Assembly (NCBI GenBank): GCA_963965975.1
Contig: OZ014413.1
Location: forward strand, 6,331,501-6,395,500
Direction of reading: 5' to 3'
Length of the DNA: 64,000 nt
From: Xestospongia bergquistia
Lineage: Eukaryota > Porifera > Demospongiae > Haplosclerida > Petrosiidae
Shown here: positions 55,901 through 64,000 of the stretch, one piece after another
Numbering within the stretch: the first letter of the stretch is position 1
How the letters are laid out: each line of letters opens with the position of its first letter
Notes under the pieces: model-generated
What the model was told of the DNA's origin: nothing
The model's input: the letters and a program-made list of their open reading frames with translations, nothing else
The model's database searches: none
Made by a program: the position numbers and the translations under genes

Positions 55901-58900
55901 ATTGTATAAGGTAGGTTGTAAAAAAAGTAACTTTAGGTTCAATGTTATAAAAAAGAGGTCAGCATGATTTAATATCTCATGGTTGAAACATCCAAAATAT
56001 GTAATGATTAATTTTTATTCACCAACATTATTTAGTGAATTCACATATTAATGGAAGTAATTAAATTAGCCTATGTATACATTGCAGCATACAATACTAT
56101 AACAACATTTTTGTGGTAAGTACAATGTATTATAACATACCAGAAATGACATCTTTCTTGCCAATATGAAGCAGAGCATCTTCAAGTTGTGTCAATGTAC
56201 CTCCTTTTATAAACCACTCCCCTAACAAGCATTTCATTTGTTCAGTAGAATCTCCTTTATTTCTGATATCAGTTAGTACAGACTGATCTATATTAAGTTG
56301 ATGACCCAGTAGTTCCCAATTCTCTTGTACTGGTTGTAGAACAACTGCCAGTTTGTGAAGATAACTAACAACATCTGTGATATACGATAAATAAAGTAAT
56401 GAACTGTTATATTTACAATAATAACAAACCTGTAGTCTTTTGAGGAATCATAGGTAAGTTATGCTGTTTATATTCTTCTAGTTGTATTTGGAGTGTTGTT
56501 ATGATCTCCTCTTTCTCTTTAGTAACAATGCTTAGTTTACGAGTGAGTTGAGCTATATAGCTATCTTTCTGATATAGTATATCAAGATGACTCACTATAG
56601 TAGGTACCACATAATACATAATAGATATCTCATTATCTGTCACTCTATGTCTTATTATGTGTCAATTTATTGAACAATTTGTCCTTTTATTTGTCCATTC
56701 TTTTAGGCATCCCCCAACTATTAAACTATCTGTCCATCAATTGATACACACATTTATTTCTCTATCTCTTAATGTATATATGAATATATTTTAATATTCT
56801 ATTAATCCATCCATCCATTCATACTTCCATTGGTCCACTCATTTAATATTCCATCTGATTCCATTAATCAACATGTCTATTATGCATTCATCTTTTGTCT
56901 TTTAATATCTATCCATTCATCTTTCCAATGGATAAATAACAAAATGTTATACAGACAGATGGACATGGATAAATGTGGAATAATAAATGGTCAAATAGAC
57001 AAAGGGATAGAATGATAGTGAATGAATGGATGGATGAATAAACAGAAGAATGGACAGATAGGGACACAGCAATATCCACTCCTTTGACCTTATAATGGAT
57101 GGATGGATGGACTGTCATAAAAAGACATCAAACATAAAGAAGGTGTGTCCACTATATACCTATTATCCACACATCTACTTTACTAAATAATTACCTACAT
57201 CAAAATAGTTAGGTTACCTTGTTGTCTATCTTGTTGAGATTCTAGTTCTAGTAGTCTTTCTTGAAGACTTTGCATGTTTTGTTGAGCAAATAAAAGATCA
57301 TCTTGATAGTTAGTTTGAAGACCTATCTCCTTAGTTGACAAGTTGTCTTCAGTTGGTTTTGTTTGTTGTTGTTCTATCCATTCTCTCCTTACTTCTGTGA
57401 GTTGTTTTAGTACCCTTTGTTGGTAGTTATAAGTTGAGATCAGTTCATTAGAGTCTAGCACAAATCCTACTGACCAATGATTATCATTGAGGACTATATG
57501 AGAAAACACAAGAGTACAAGCATCAGTAGAAAATGTTGTAGTCTACTATTAGTACATCATGTATGGAAGTAATAATACTATAGTAAATTATAGTACTTAA
57601 TGAACACTACAAAGAGTTATAGTGCTTATAATACATAGAGTATTATCTCTTATGATGAATATGTGGGTGCCAGTAGTACATCAAACCAATTAACTAGTAT
57701 ATCTAATTATGTCTACTATGTATACGACATCTCCTAATACATATAAAAAATATACAGAAGTACTGTGACATCAATTGTGTATTTCTCTCATGAAATTAAT
57801 GTGGTTTGTACATGTAATAACTTACTTACCTAGTTCTATTAACATTGTTATGTTGGGATCTGTGACACGAGCACCATCAAAACTTATTGCACCTCCTACT
57901 ATAACTAACCATACACAGTGTGGTCCCATCATGTAGGTTGATAGAAAGTGGGCACATCTCTCAGTGACAGAGTCAGGTAGATTAATCTGTGGTATGTAGA
58001 AATATAAATATTATTACATTATTAAGTTTTAATATTAAACACAAGAGATATTACAGTATAGTATCTTTAATGTTATCAAATTATAAATATAATGTTATAA
58101 GTATACAAATTATCAAAATGGTATAATATAATAAAACATTGTGTAATTATTACTAACTCTCATTGTTAAGATACTGTATGAGACATGTCATTTATAATTA
58201 ACACTTCTACTCAACTGATACAAATTATAATAGAACTGATATACCTTTGTCCACAACTTATTGTTAATATCCAATATCCAGCAATCTTTTAGTGTTTTGT
58301 TATCATTATCTAATCCACCTATCACCACTAATATAGTTGGTATTGATCTAGTAATAATACTGGCAGCATGAAGGTATCTTTCTTCTGGCCATTGCACTAT
58401 TAGGTCAGGTTTATGGATAGTTTGCCAGTGCTAGATATAGACAAATGAACTCAACTAACACTCTTTACAACATGTTATCAGTCAGGGTATAAATGATAAT
58501 ATAACATACCAATGTCTGGTTGATGATGTCCACTATATATACAGTATTGCTTGTAGTGTCATCAACTATACCAATACCACCAAAGATGACTGCTCTGGTA
58601 TTATGTATCATTTCCATAACAAAGTTATTATTTGGTGGCATACACTGTCCACTGATATCAGGTATTGTCCATTCATCTGAAAGTAAAACAAACAAAGCAT
58701 TCATCATCATATTGCATCATAGTAGTAATTTTAGTCATGATCAGTGAAACGACAGTCTGTTAGTACAACAATATTATTAATATCAACATTAGCTGATCAT
58801 TATGGTTATTACTGTAAATACTCTACTAAAATAACTTCATAAGCAATGTAGGTAACAGGTATATACAATATATAAGTAGTTATATAGTGATTAATTTGTT

Positions 58901-59834
58901 AGTTTCTCAAGAAACTTTGGCCACATGACTACTGCTAGTCAATTACTTTCATATAACCATTCATCATACAATAATTATAAGTAATATAAAGTTCTGCTGT
59001 AGTGTTTATTACTTTTATTAAGTTAGAAAGCGCAAAAAGTTATAGAATGAATAGGTGGAGTAGTGTGTAGTAATATTTACAGATATCAAAACAACAGGTG
59101 AAATATTTAGATGCCACAACACAATAGCAGTACTCTATGATAGTGATATGGTGTCCAATAGTATGATACAATATATTAATGTACTTACTTGTGGATATGT
59201 TATATAGGTTCTGTTCATTAGTACGAACTATACTACTGGTTAACTGAATATACTGAGCTTGTGGTAGTTTTATAGAGGGTGGAGATCCTGCACCTCCCAC
59301 AACTAGAAGATAATGTACTCCTTCCTGCGCAGAAAACATCATACAACAATAGGCTCTCCTCATTACTGGTCTCCTATCATCTGTTGGTGATATCTGTGTC
59401 CAGGTTAGACTGGAAGTATCTAGTTCATTCAGACTATTATGGTAACAGTTGTCATGACGACACCATCCTCCAAAATAATAGATCTTGTTGTTCAATGTAG
59501 TACTAGAATACCTGTGCACTCCTAGAGGTGGATTACCTCTAGTTGGTTTAGTGTCCCATTTACCAGAGGTAATATTGAAGACTTGTACTTGAGATGTGAG
59601 TCTCCTTTTCTCATCATTGTTGTGTAGTTTAGGTAAGTTTGGTTGATCCCCACCCCACAAATATAGACTGTCACCAATCACTTGAGTGTGATGAAAAGCT
59701 CTTACTTCAAGTTTGTATTGTCCTGTAGAGAATGATATTTATTATATGTTACGATGAGATATAATTATATGGTAATATACGACTATATAACAAGTGTAGA
59801 TATTGCACTAACCTGAAGATATGTCAGAGGCCAT
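52581..59834 (-). CDS. Kelch - coiled coil - Death - ZU5 - UPA-like - CARD protein (17 exons)
   Basis: Exons in coding order: 59813-59834, 59189-59722, 58510-58676, 58245-58430, 57830-57986, 57218-57493, 56430-56636, 56141-56374, 55229-55345, 54593-55180, 54457-54525, 54295-54416, 54098-54250, 53862-54045, 53757-53810, 53268-53321, 52581-52906. All have GT donors and AG acceptors and add up to 3,450 nt in one frame. Start MASDISSGQYKLEV. Residues ~1-355 carry five to six Kelch blades (WGGD, YFGGW, VVGGAG, IFGGIG, VIGGLD, IVGGA); ~356-516 coiled coil; ~517-594 Death domain; ~640-796 ZU5; ~853-1005 UPA-like, weak; ~1042-1149 CARD. Death and CARD domains recruit partners by homotypic contacts in apoptosis and inflammation. 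An in-frame TAG (codon 797, 54690-54692) interrupts it. The exon chain is my reconstruction. Confidence 0.75.
53456..53524 (-). other. possible alternative (poison) exon between exons 15 and 16
   Basis: After the AG at 53525-53526 (aag), VSDDESKTSANSQPNILVN and LVHDNTH read in phase 1, then TAA, then a strong GTAAGT-type donor 1 nt later. Including it would end the protein before CARD; skipping it keeps the frame. It resembles the Ser/Asp-rich neighbour exon (SSSIDEDDL). Confidence 0.35.
53862..54525 (-). other. linker and UPA-like exons (11-14)
   Basis: Exon 11 (54457-54525) repeats the acidic linker of the exon 10 tail: FVEAHTDLE versus FVDTQTSLE. Exons 12-14 encode a mixed alpha/beta region with YEVESQTEWLMTFLVSQHLD, VTVFFKFLKENGYIELVF, GWSVYPHSYPTK and SCLITISAIPSNTTVPVLQY. 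Its place between ZU5 and a death-fold domain suggests UPA, but residue-level similarity is weak. It could be a domain without a name. Confidence 0.5.
54693..55180 (-). other. ZU5 domain with C-terminal Phe-Ser pair
   Basis: NWEEYGLRINVCLGTILPGE, then CPSGTMLVSAVYAISVS and LLKPVQLSIQHCV, follow the ZU5 pattern (G-x-x-L-x-I-P-x-G, L/V-S-x-V-Y/V, K-P-V-x-L-x-I-x-H). The last strand, GSINLTKFSIKGI, has Phe-Ser at codons 778-779 (54744-54749), followed by an amphipathic stretch, KALMTPIRWLFG, then TAG. In PIDD1, NLRP1 and CARD8 autocleavage occurs at a Phe-Ser bond at this point of the ZU5 fold; the upstream catalytic His is not assigned here. Confidence 0.75.
55346..56140. other. long intron of the Kelch-Death gene, nothing recognised
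   Basis: 795 bp between the Death exon and the pre-ZU5 exon, with an imperfect palindromic AT run near 55640-55690 (taattaattatttaattat..). No extra exon recognised. Confidence 0.6.
56141..56374 (-). other. Death-domain exon (exon 8)
   Basis: 78 codons, phase 1 on both sides. VVLQPVQENWELLGHQLNID, then LTDIRNKGDS, then CLLGEWFIKGGTLTQLEDAL match the Death fold: Trp in helix 2, LG..L, late W and the DAL helix 6. One exon equals one domain. Confidence 0.85.
56430..57493 (-). other. coiled-coil exons (6 and 7)
   Basis: Heptad-like, Gln/Glu/Leu-rich: QNMQSLQERLLELESQQDRQ in exon 6, and SYIAQLTRKLSIVTKEKEE then LQIQLEEYKQ in exon 7. Probably mediates oligomerisation. The intron between them (56637-57217) is long and holds (ATCC)n/(GGAT)n-like repeats in inverted orientation. 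Confidence 0.75.
56641..57115. repeat. degenerate (ATCC)n / (GGAT)n repeats in inverted orientation
   Basis: ccatccatccattcat at 56808-56822 and gaatgaatggatggatg near 57020-57037, atggatggatggatgg near 57096-57111. They lie in the intron between exons 6 and 7 and can pair in the transcript. Confidence 0.75.
57830..59834 (-). other. Kelch-repeat region (exons 1-5)
   Basis: Kelch blades with the double Gly and following Trp: SLYLWGGDQ, KIYYFGGWC with LTWTQI, LLVVGGAGS, AVIFGGIGI with NTVYIVD, ILVVIGGLD with DINNKLWTK, and WLVIVGGAI. A Kelch propeller usually binds a protein target, so this is the likely recognition end. The last blade exon changes phase (0 to 1), which starts the series of symmetric phase-1 exons downstream. 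Confidence 0.85.
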
Positions 59835-62515
59835 CTAACTAAGAGTAGTCTGGAACACAAAGCTAGGTTCAGCAAGTCTGTCTCTAAGAATGTTGAGCCA
59901 CTCCCACATATTTGGGTGGAGCTCAGAGAGTCAGCTGATATCTTTTAGAAATGGATGCATGAGTTGTAATAAATGGATGCTAAGTCAAGAATTACTAATA
60001 CAGACCTCAGATTTCAAAAAAATTGAAACGTCTGCTTTGTTTCCAATTGGGTTGGGTTCCTGTCGTATAGTGTCTATCACACACGGAACCAAGGACGGAC
60101 ATTGCTTTCCGTATTGTTAGAATGAACGAAGATTCGAACTCCGTATAAGCCAGTTTAATTTGAAATTGGAATTGGAATGCCCGTCTGCGGCTTCCGTACT
60201 TTCCGTACATATCATATGTGATTTCTTGTTTGCGACTTCCTGGCGCTCTAGTCTTTTGAACAATTTCTCTCTACTTCATTCCCACATAGAATTATATCAA
60301 TAAATTAGTGGTCATTCTCAAGTTGATGAACAAGGTACACAAACTATGACCTAATTTGTTCCTCAACAATTGGTTTACAATAACATTTCCTTTAAATATG
60401 TAATAATCTTGGTAGTAGGAGATATACTTTGTTGTTTATAGCTAATGCTTTTATTTACATTGATGATCGACTAGTACTAAACACTAATAATGCTTTTACA
60501 AGATGAAGCTGTGTTGTTGTAACAATGTATGTTCTAAGGGAATGCCAGAAGTCACACTGCTGATGTGTACCTGTACCTAGGCCTGACAAGATTTAAAGCT
60601 ATGTTTTTTGGCACATACATACAACTAATATGAACAATATTAATACTTCCAATAACTGTTGTTTTTATAATAAACAAATCTCTCGCTAGTCATTGGTACT
60701 TATGATTGGTCATTGTAGAAAAATATGGTCTCATTCAGTTAGGTTTATCTCTCTCTGCAGCAAATGACTTCAATTTGGAAATGATCAAATGTCTGAAGTT
60801 TCTTCTAGTCAGCTCAGTGCTTTTGTACATTGCCATTTTTTGCTATAATTATTGGATAACCATTTTTTGTCTTAAAAAATCTGGTTACAAGACCGCAGGT
60901 AAATTAACATAAATGCAGGGATGGGTAATATCAGTCTACTACATTCCATCCCTTTCCTACATAGGCATTGTGACAATGTACTTGATTGATAATATTGCCA
61001 AAACTTTCCTTTTTGGCTCAGACACTGGTCTAAACAATGTATAATACTATTTGCACTTAAGGCAAAACATTGATATCTAGCACAGATAACTATGACTGTA
61101 CTTTTGGAGCAGGTATGAAATTCTTCCAGATCAACACTCCAAATAAATTCTAGATAATCAAGGAAACACCACCCTCAAGAATCTCCATACTAATATCTTC
61201 TAACTTATAACAACACACCTGGGTATAGGAGAACACAGGTAGAGAAGGGAACAGTAGAATATGACTGTAGTGTATCATAGCATGAGCTATGAGCGCAATG
61301 TTTGGTACAGTGTCTGAACATATGACATAGGCAGTACAACTATTGTGGTTAGTGATGTTAATGATTTCTCCTTTATGTGAAGAAGGATAACAAAACACTT
61401 CATACTTAATAAATTATCTTTGACTATTTCTACCACAGTCAGCCATAAAAGGATTCCTCCGAAGAACAGCATATTAGGAAAACAAGAAGATAAATGATCA
61501 ACCTAGAGAAAGAATGTAGTAGTGACAGAACAAAAAAACAATAACAATGACCACTTCCCATTATAAAAATTATTATGTTATTTTAACAATCAATCTAGTA
61601 GCTTACTTAAGTGGATTACTAAGGAATCTAGAATCCATGCAAATTACTTATTATATGATTTGTTGGTATGGTATACTATAACAATACAACAAATCATGTG
61701 TAACTATTCAGAAGGTAATGTGAAACATACCATTACACTGTCATAAAGCTTTCATGCACATTTTAATAATGCATTACAAGGTAAGTTAGGAAATCATTAG
61801 CTGATTGTATGCAAAAGAACAATAACGTTTACCACTTTCAAGAAAAAATTTGGAAACGTGATCATGGAAAATGTGTCAGTCAAGATTACAGTTAAAACAT
61901 CGCATCTAGTGACTATTTTTATGTAATATAATGGGCTTGAACAGTTTTGGTATACACGTAAACTACATTAAATTTCATGAAGTGAAAATTAACAAATTAT
62001 TTACTTGTTCAAAGTTACTTCCAAGATATGAAAGAAAACATAACAGCACTCTATAAAGACTGTTCATACTAATGTGTTTCTTAATATAACATATTCTTCG
62101 ACATGTTAAGAAAAGGCTATACTCTTCATGAAATATGAAAGAAAATGCCATATTTTCTTACAGCTGGTCAGCTAATACCATGTAATGGGAAAACTATTCA
62201 AGTATAAATCTTCATTATTCTGAGTGCAATGACAATAGATCAAGCTTGAAAACTGTTGCAACATTAATAATATTTTTGCTTTGTGAATTATCAATTACTA
62301 TAATTTTATAAAAAAACATCCAATATCATTATTGTACAAAATCTGTTTCCTTAGTCAATAAACAACTTTTAAAACAATATTTTGAGAAGCATGAACTAAT
62401 TAATTATATAAAGGAAAATAATTCAGCAGTAAATAAGACAAATTATATAGATATTGAGTATTTATAATTAGAAGTTATAACACATATTATACAACAATAA
62501 TAGCATGTGTAGTTA
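59835..62515. other. intergenic region, no firm gene
   Basis: It holds a GC-richer stretch at 60040-60250, a 68-codon plus-strand frame with one hydrophobic segment (60706-60912), and two overlapping minus frames at 61150-61472. None shows a domain I recognise. 61660-61690 is a short inverted repeat (tatgatttgttggtatgg/ccatac..acaaatcat-like). Confidence 0.5.
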
Positions 62516-64000
62516 TTAGAATTTAACTAGTCTATTGTTACCACGATCAGCTACCCACACTGATCCATCGGATGCTACTGCTACTCCCATTGGATTGTTA
62601 AACCCACCTATTGAGTGGATATAATTGCCATGGGGATCGAATATCGAAAGAGAATTTTGTCGTCTGTTTACTACAAATGAATGACCAGCTGAATCAATAG
62701 CTATACCATATGGCATATTAGGAAAAGACTGATCATACTGACGAATAAATTGACCTTCTGGAGTAAAGACACAAACTGTCTCTAACATAGCATCAGTAAC
62801 ATGAAGCAAGCCAGAGCAATCAAAAGAAAGGCCAGCTGGATATTTAAACATTCTTGATAAATGACAATTAATAGTATGAGAGAAGGAATCATCACTATGA
62901 AATACCTGGACGCGATGATTATTCCATTCAGCAACATATACCCTACCATCAGGACCAATACAGATATCCCAGGGCTCACGAAATTGCCCTTCAGCAGACC
63001 CTCTACTTCCAAAAGTTCCCAAAAACTCTCCTCCCAAAGTTAATTTGTGAATTCTACTTCCTGCATTCTCTGCCACATATATTACATCTCCGCTAATACC
63101 TATTCCTAAAAGACAATGAAACTGTAGAGGACCAGTTCCATAGGAACCAATAGTAGTCTTTTGTCTTCCACTGCTGTCATACACATAAATACAGTGGTCA
63201 TGACTACATGTAACAAATATGTCATTGTTATCCGAAAATGCCACGAAACATGGGTCATTTACTCCAGTAATAGTCTGTACTGGATTCTTGAGGGTAGTGT
63301 AATCTCGACTAGTAACTATGGAAATATTGAAAGGACTTCTCAGAATAGACTGACCTTTGATAGTAAGAGAGAGCTTGTGCTGACCTAACTGCCGTGGTGT
63401 CAAGGAAACGAGGTAAGTACCATTGCCATAATCTATGGTCTTAGCTTCAGTTGGTATCCCTTTCTCCATAACTGGAACAAGCTTACCACTCACTATGGCA
63501 CCTCCTTTAGATAACTCATTCCCTTTATCATCTTTTGAAATTACAATAATTTTTAATTCCTTACTTGTATGACTATGAGGTACTTCTGCAGTGGTATGAT
63601 ACGGAGATATCTCATTAAAAGTTGTATCCAGATTTGCTATCTTTGTGGTTAGCTCATCTGTATTAATATCTACTGATATAGTTGGTGACTCACATACTTC
63701 AAGAGATGCCTCAGAGAACTCTTGCTGTAGTTGCTTTGCTCTAGTTTGTAGCGTGTGAGCAACTGACAGTAATTCAACATCGTTGTTCTCTCCTATAGCA
63801 CTAGTTACAAGACTCTGACAGCAAGTCATTTTTTCCAAGAGATGTCGTATCCCCTCCAGTTGAAGAGAGAGATGAGCCTCTTTAGCATTAGCTACATCAG
63901 TATTCTGAGCTAACAAAGCCTCCTCACGTTTATGTAAAAGTTGTTGAAGAGTAGCAAAAGTCTGATGTATGTTTGTATCTATTTCATTTTTACGAGCTTT
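62516..64000 (-). CDS. TRIM-NHL-type protein, C-terminal part (coiled coil, filamin repeat, NHL repeats)
   Basis: Open from the right window edge to TAA/TAG at 62516-62518; the first codons in view (KARKNEIDTNIHQTF) are already inside the B-box-associated coiled coil. Then come a filamin/ABP280-type Ig repeat (KELKIIVISKDDKGNELSKG to GQHKLSLTIKGQSI, SPFNISIV) and at least five NHL blades, including FGSRGSAEGQFREPWDICIG with GRVYVAEWNNHRVQVF, and the last, NNPMGVAVASDGSVWVADRG. The order coiled coil-filamin-NHL is that of TRIM2/3/71-like E3 ubiquitin ligases. RING and B-box would lie beyond base 64000, so ligase function is inferred. Confidence 0.88.
   Translation of the reverse strand, partial: KARKNEIDTNIHQTFATLQQLLHKREEALLAQNTDVANAKEAHLSLQLEGIRHLLEKMTCCQSLVTSAIGENNDVELLSVAHTLQTRAKQLQQEFSEASLEVCESPTISVDINTDELTTKIANLDTTFNEISPYHTTAEVPHSHTSKELKIIVISKDDKGNELSKGGAIVSGKLVPVMEKGIPTEAKTIDYGNGTYLVSLTPRQLGQHKLSLTIKGQSILRSPFNISIVTSRDYTTLKNPVQTITGVNDPCFVAFSDNNDIFVTCSHDHCIYVYDSSGRQKTTIGSYGTGPLQFHCLLGIGISGDVIYVAENAGSRIHKLTLGGEFLGTFGSRGSAEGQFREPWDICIGPDGRVYVAEWNNHRVQVFHSDDSFSHTINCHLSRMFKYPAGLSFDCSGLLHVTDAMLETVCVFTPEGQFIRQYDQSFPNMPYGIAIDSAGHSFVVNRRQNSLSIFDPHGNYIHSIGGFNNPMGVAVASDGSVWVADRGNNRLVKF

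Noticed and set aside
60110..60200. tRNA-like gattcgaactcc box
   Set aside because: No matching A box, acceptor stem or anticodon arm could be folded around it.
60706..60912. Small membrane-protein-like frame
   Set aside because: One hydrophobic stretch in AT-rich DNA is expected by chance; nothing else supports it.
61150..61472. Two overlapping minus-strand frames with cysteines
   Set aside because: I considered a decayed exon, but no family was recognisable and the frames overlap; left in the intergenic entry.

Overview
The window looks like animal nuclear DNA, most likely from a sponge (demosponge). It is AT-rich. Genes have short introns (often 50-150 nt) in mostly phase 1, with GT/AG borders. 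The gene content (tandem SRCR domains, Kelch/Death/ZU5/CARD protein, TRIM-NHL protein, CD225 protein, gypsy-type LTR elements) is typical of early-branching metazoans. The species is my inference; no sequence label proves it. Almost all host genes lie on the minus strand.

Layout. 1-3.3 kb: the 3' part of a gene with at least five SRCR domains, each split over two exons. 3.3-9.8 kb: repeat-rich DNA without recognisable genes. 9.8-50.2 kb: a cluster of POT-family (SLC15-like) transporter genes and relics, mixed with vWA-domain relics, multi-ubiquitin-like genes and CD225 genes. Most of it comes from a large direct segmental duplication (about 13.15-22.06 kb and 42.1-50.0 kb). The transporters at 13.35-14.90 and 42.35-43.91 kb are intact. 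A third, at 25.18-26.73 kb, has one frameshift, and at least three more are relics (9.85-10.74, 28.09-28.33, and 31.1-41.7 kb in pieces). The four-domain ubiquitin-like gene is intact in the second copy (46.5-47.7 kb) and broken in the first (20.1-21.4 kb). The CD225 exon is open in the first copy and has a nonsense codon in the second.

Mobile DNA has invaded this cluster: a 1,976-bp element with ~230-bp terminal inverted repeats and a 9-bp target duplication (22305-24280, PHD-finger remnant), two Ty3/gypsy LTR retrotransposons with 5-bp target duplications (31370-35920 and 36973-41181), several foldback/MITE-like elements and a possible piggyBac remnant.

50-64 kb: after ~2.4 kb of empty sequence comes a 17-exon gene on the minus strand (59834 down to 52581). 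I rebuilt it from splice signals, and it keeps one reading frame through 1,150 codons: Kelch repeats, coiled coil, Death domain, ZU5, a UPA-like region and a C-terminal CARD. ZU5 ends in a Phe-Ser pair placed like the autocleavage site of FIIND (ZU5-UPA) proteins such as PIDD1, NLRP1 and CARD8. This is the most interesting locus: a candidate Kelch-sensing, Death/CARD-signalling protein with FIIND-like layout. An in-frame TAG 18 codons after the Phe-Ser pair would separate the Kelch-Death-ZU5 half from the UPA-like/CARD half. The window ends inside a TRIM-NHL gene (coiled coil, filamin repeat, NHL repeats), also on the minus strand.
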